From contig CAZMOG010000087.1 in assembly GCA_964567845.1 (NCBI GenBank), positions 1 to 6,693 of the forward strand: a stretch of DNA of 6,693 nucleotides, given 5' to 3'. Each line of letters opens with the position of its first letter. Positions within the stretch are counted from its first letter, which is position 1. The DNA comes from RGIG9079 sp964567845 (lineage in GTDB: Bacteria; Bacteroidota; Bacteroidia; Bacteroidales; Marinifilaceae). The translations under genes were made by a program, and so were the position numbers. The notes beneath the pieces were generated by a model. That model worked only from the letters and a program-made list of their open reading frames with translations, made no database searches and was not told the DNA's origin. This document shows positions 5,065 through 6,693 of this stretch, piece after piece.

Positions 5065-6321
5065 TTACAAGGTTATGGTGAATTTTGTGCCGTGGTTCTC
5101 GGGGGCGGTTGACGAGGTTGCTCCTATTTGCCCATTGTGCAACAAGACAATCTGTTTGCATAGGCTTAGACCAATTCCGCTTCCACTCTCTTTTGTTGTG
5201 AAGAATGGTACGAATATCCGCTCTAAAACCTCGGGCAGGATACCCGGCCCATTGTCGCTTACGCTGATTGTTACAGGTTGGTTCGGAGCCTTGTATATCT
5301 TCACCTTGATTCGGGGTTCGACGGTGTCGCTGCATGCCTCAATGGCATTCTTTATCAAGTTTATCAGTGTCTGTTCAAATAGGGTTCTGTCGATGGTTAA
5401 TTTCAAATGTTTCGGGTGAACCTCAAACTCAATGTATGGCAGGTTGAAGAGTTGTTGAATGTCGCCTGTGAGTTCGTTGGCTGAAACCTCGCCCAAAACA
5501 GGAGTTGGAATCTTTGTAAGTTTGCGGTAGTTCTCGACAAAACTGAGCAATCCGGAACTTCTTCGGTGAATTGTCTGTATTGCCTGTTGCGCCATATCGT
5601 TGTCAATAGAGCCGGTTGAAAGAGTGTCCGATAGTGAGATGATGGGGGTGAGCGAGTTCATAATCTCGTGAGTCAATACGCGTGTAAGCTTTTGCCATGA
5701 CTCAAACTCGTTAATATCAAGCAGTGTGCCAATCTCTTTCAGACTGACCATTGTAATTTTGCCTCCGTTTTTAGCGGTAAAGTACGATTTTGAGATATTC
5801 AACCGCTTTGATACACCGTTTCGATTGAGGGTAACAATCGGGTTGTTGATCTGCTCCACTATCTCGGGTTGAAGGGTGGCGCGACTGCCAAGCAGTTGAA
5901 TTGCAGCCTGGTTGCTCCACTCAATTTGCCAATCGCTACTGCACACTAAAACGGCAATATCGGCTTTGTCAAGGAGTTGCGCATAGTAGCTCTGTTTAAT
6001 GGAGTCGGATTTGTGCTGCTCGTTCATAGCCTCGATACATTCGCATAGCTCTTGGTTTAGCGAATCGAGGGTTTTGTTGCTATACTTCGATGAGATGTGT
6101 AGCGAGGTTTCATGATTCTTCAGTGCCGAAATTACCGAGCGCAACCCCTCCCATTGCCTCTGCTGTATGCGATAAAGGTTAATGGCAACACCAACTATGG
6201 CAATTAAGATAATGGCAAAGGTAAACCACAGCCCGTGTACAAGACACAACGCACCAATCACGGCACAAATGGTAATGATTCCTACCTGTAGGGCTATCAT
6301 TAATGAGTATGAGGGTTTCAT
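5065..6321 (-). CDS. Membrane sensor histidine kinase, NtrY-like
   Basis: A 418-aa sensor kinase that autophosphorylates and passes phosphate to the response regulator encoded just upstream. Two hydrophobic helices (about 8-29 and 32-50) are joined by only a few residues, so there is almost no periplasmic sensor loop. A cytoplasmic linker or coiled coil (55-110) leads to a PAS-like domain (about 112-200, including ADIAVLVCSSDWQIEWSNQAA). The dimerisation/phosphoacceptor helix has LTHEIMNSLTPI with H218. The ATPase domain shows the N box NLIKNAIEA (321-329), G1 DNGPGI (356-361), F box FVPFFTT (370-376) and G2 GSGIGLSLC (380-388); all key residues are present, so it should be active. The start codon ATG 6321 overlaps the regulator stop as ATGA, giving translational coupling. 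Sensing is probably cytoplasmic or within the membrane. Signal and targets are unknown. Confidence 0.93.
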   Translation of the reverse strand: MKPSYSLMIALQVGIITICAVIGALCLVHGLWFTFAIILIAIVGVAINLYRIQQRQWEGLRSVISALKNHETSLHISSKYSNKTLDSLNQELCECIEAMNEQHKSDSIKQSYYAQLLDKADIAVLVCSSDWQIEWSNQAAIQLLGSRATLQPEIVEQINNPIVTLNRNGVSKRLNISKSYFTAKNGGKITMVSLKEIGTLLDINEFESWQKLTRVLTHEIMNSLTPIISLSDTLSTGSIDNDMAQQAIQTIHRRSSGLLSFVENYRKLTKIPTPVLGEVSANELTGDIQQLFNLPYIEFEVHPKHLKLTIDRTLFEQTLINLIKNAIEACSDTVEPRIKVKIYKAPNQPVTISVSDNGPGILPEVLERIFVPFFTTKESGSGIGLSLCKQIVLLHNGQIGATSSTAPENHGTKFTITL

Positions 6322-6693
6322 AGGCCAAATTTTTCCATTTTACGATATAGTGAGAATCGGGTAATCCCCAACTCCTCGGCAGCTTTCGATACATTGCCCA
6401 TACAGCGAGTAAGTGCATCGCTTATTGCCTGTTTCTCAATCTCGACCAATGTTTTCGGTGTTGAGCAGGTATTGCCTTTTTTGGTTGCAGGCAGTGCAGA
6501 ATTCAGAGTAAAGTGTTCTGCCTTTAGCGTGCCAGAATCGCAAAGAATAATTGCCCGCTCAATGGCATGTTGCAATTCACGCACATTGCCCGGCCAGCCA
6601 TACTTCATGAGTCTGCTCTTTGCCTCGCTGTTTATATTTACAATGGTCTTATTGTACTTTTTGGCATACACCTCCATAAAGTGGTCCGCAAGT
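6318..6693 (-). CDS. Sigma54-dependent NtrC-family response regulator, 3' part
   Basis: This is the C-terminal 125 codons of an enhancer-binding transcription activator. The frame is open to the window edge (it begins LADHFMEVYAKKYN), so the receiver domain and most of the AAA+ domain, including GAFTGA, lie outside. The visible part has the end of the sigma54-interaction ATPase with WPGNVRELQHAIERA, which carries the sensor-2 arginine of NtrC-type proteins. A linker follows, then a Fis-type helix-turn-helix in the last 45 residues (AISDALTRCMGNVSKAAEELGITRFSLYRKMEKFGL region). It should bind upstream activating sites and open sigma54 promoters when phosphorylated by the adjacent kinase. Its TGA stop overlaps the kinase ATG by 4 bp. 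The internal ATG at 6677 is not the start. Confidence 0.93.
   Translation of the reverse strand, partial: LADHFMEVYAKKYNKTIVNINSEAKSRLMKYGWPGNVRELQHAIERAIILCDSGTLKAEHFTLNSALPATKKGNTCSTPKTLVEIEKQAISDALTRCMGNVSKAAEELGITRFSLYRKMEKFGL

Noticed and set aside
5040..5066. Terminator after the histidine kinase
   Set aside because: I found no stable hairpin followed by U residues between the stop and the next promoter.
4985..5419. 144-codon plus-strand frame
   Set aside because: It lies antisense to the conserved ATPase domain of the histidine kinase and has no recognisable domain or promoter.
6216..6223. TACCTTTG -7-like box on the minus strand
   Set aside because: It lies inside the membrane-helix coding region of the histidine kinase with no gene start nearby; expected by chance.

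Overview
The window looks like chromosomal DNA from a Bacteroidales-type member of the Bacteroidota. Three kinds of evidence point there. Three gaps between genes carry close matches to the Bacteroides sigma-factor promoter, a TTG-type -33 box plus a TAnnTTTG -7 box. Ribosome-binding sites are A-rich rather than Shine-Dalgarno-like. The protein families fit too: a NtrY/NtrC-like pair, an AAA ATPase ending in EVGG...GNKIPLWLIGF, and exported proteins whose signal peptides end in AQ. Every gene I can support lies on the minus strand, so transcription runs from base 6693 towards base 1.

In transcription order: 6693-6318 is the 3' end of a sigma54-activator response regulator, cut by the window edge. 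It overlaps by 4 bp a two-helix membrane histidine kinase (6321-5065), so the two form a co-translated two-component pair. A promoter at 5049-5018 follows at once. The transcript it would make starts with three 33-bp-period repeats (5013-4922), then enters an AAA ATPase gene (4885-3686). Eleven bp later comes a small-molecule kinase of the aminoglycoside phosphotransferase/choline kinase fold (3674-2694).

The region 2738-1035 is the most unusual part. The last 14 codons and stop of the kinase gene, plus 9 bp beyond, occur twice: at 2685-2738 (the real gene end) and at 1035-1088 (50 of 54 bases identical, my hand count). Between the copies lies a 1,650-bp unit with two exported proteins of unknown function (1771-2511 and 1078-1761) and a fused lipoprotein-like N-terminal fragment (2512-2655). 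Past the second copy is a third exported unknown (48-983) with its own promoter. The kinase-proximal copy contains a consensus -7 box placed to transcribe the unit. In the distal copy one base change breaks that box, and a different promoter formed just downstream serves the next gene. This fits accretion of AT-rich cargo at the 3' end of a conserved gene, with the gene end rebuilt each time. No integrase or transposase is visible, so the mechanism is open.

The regulatory pair and the kinase look like ordinary chromosomal genes. The ATPase with its repeat leader and the three exported proteins look like accessory material. I cannot assign a function to any of the three exported proteins.
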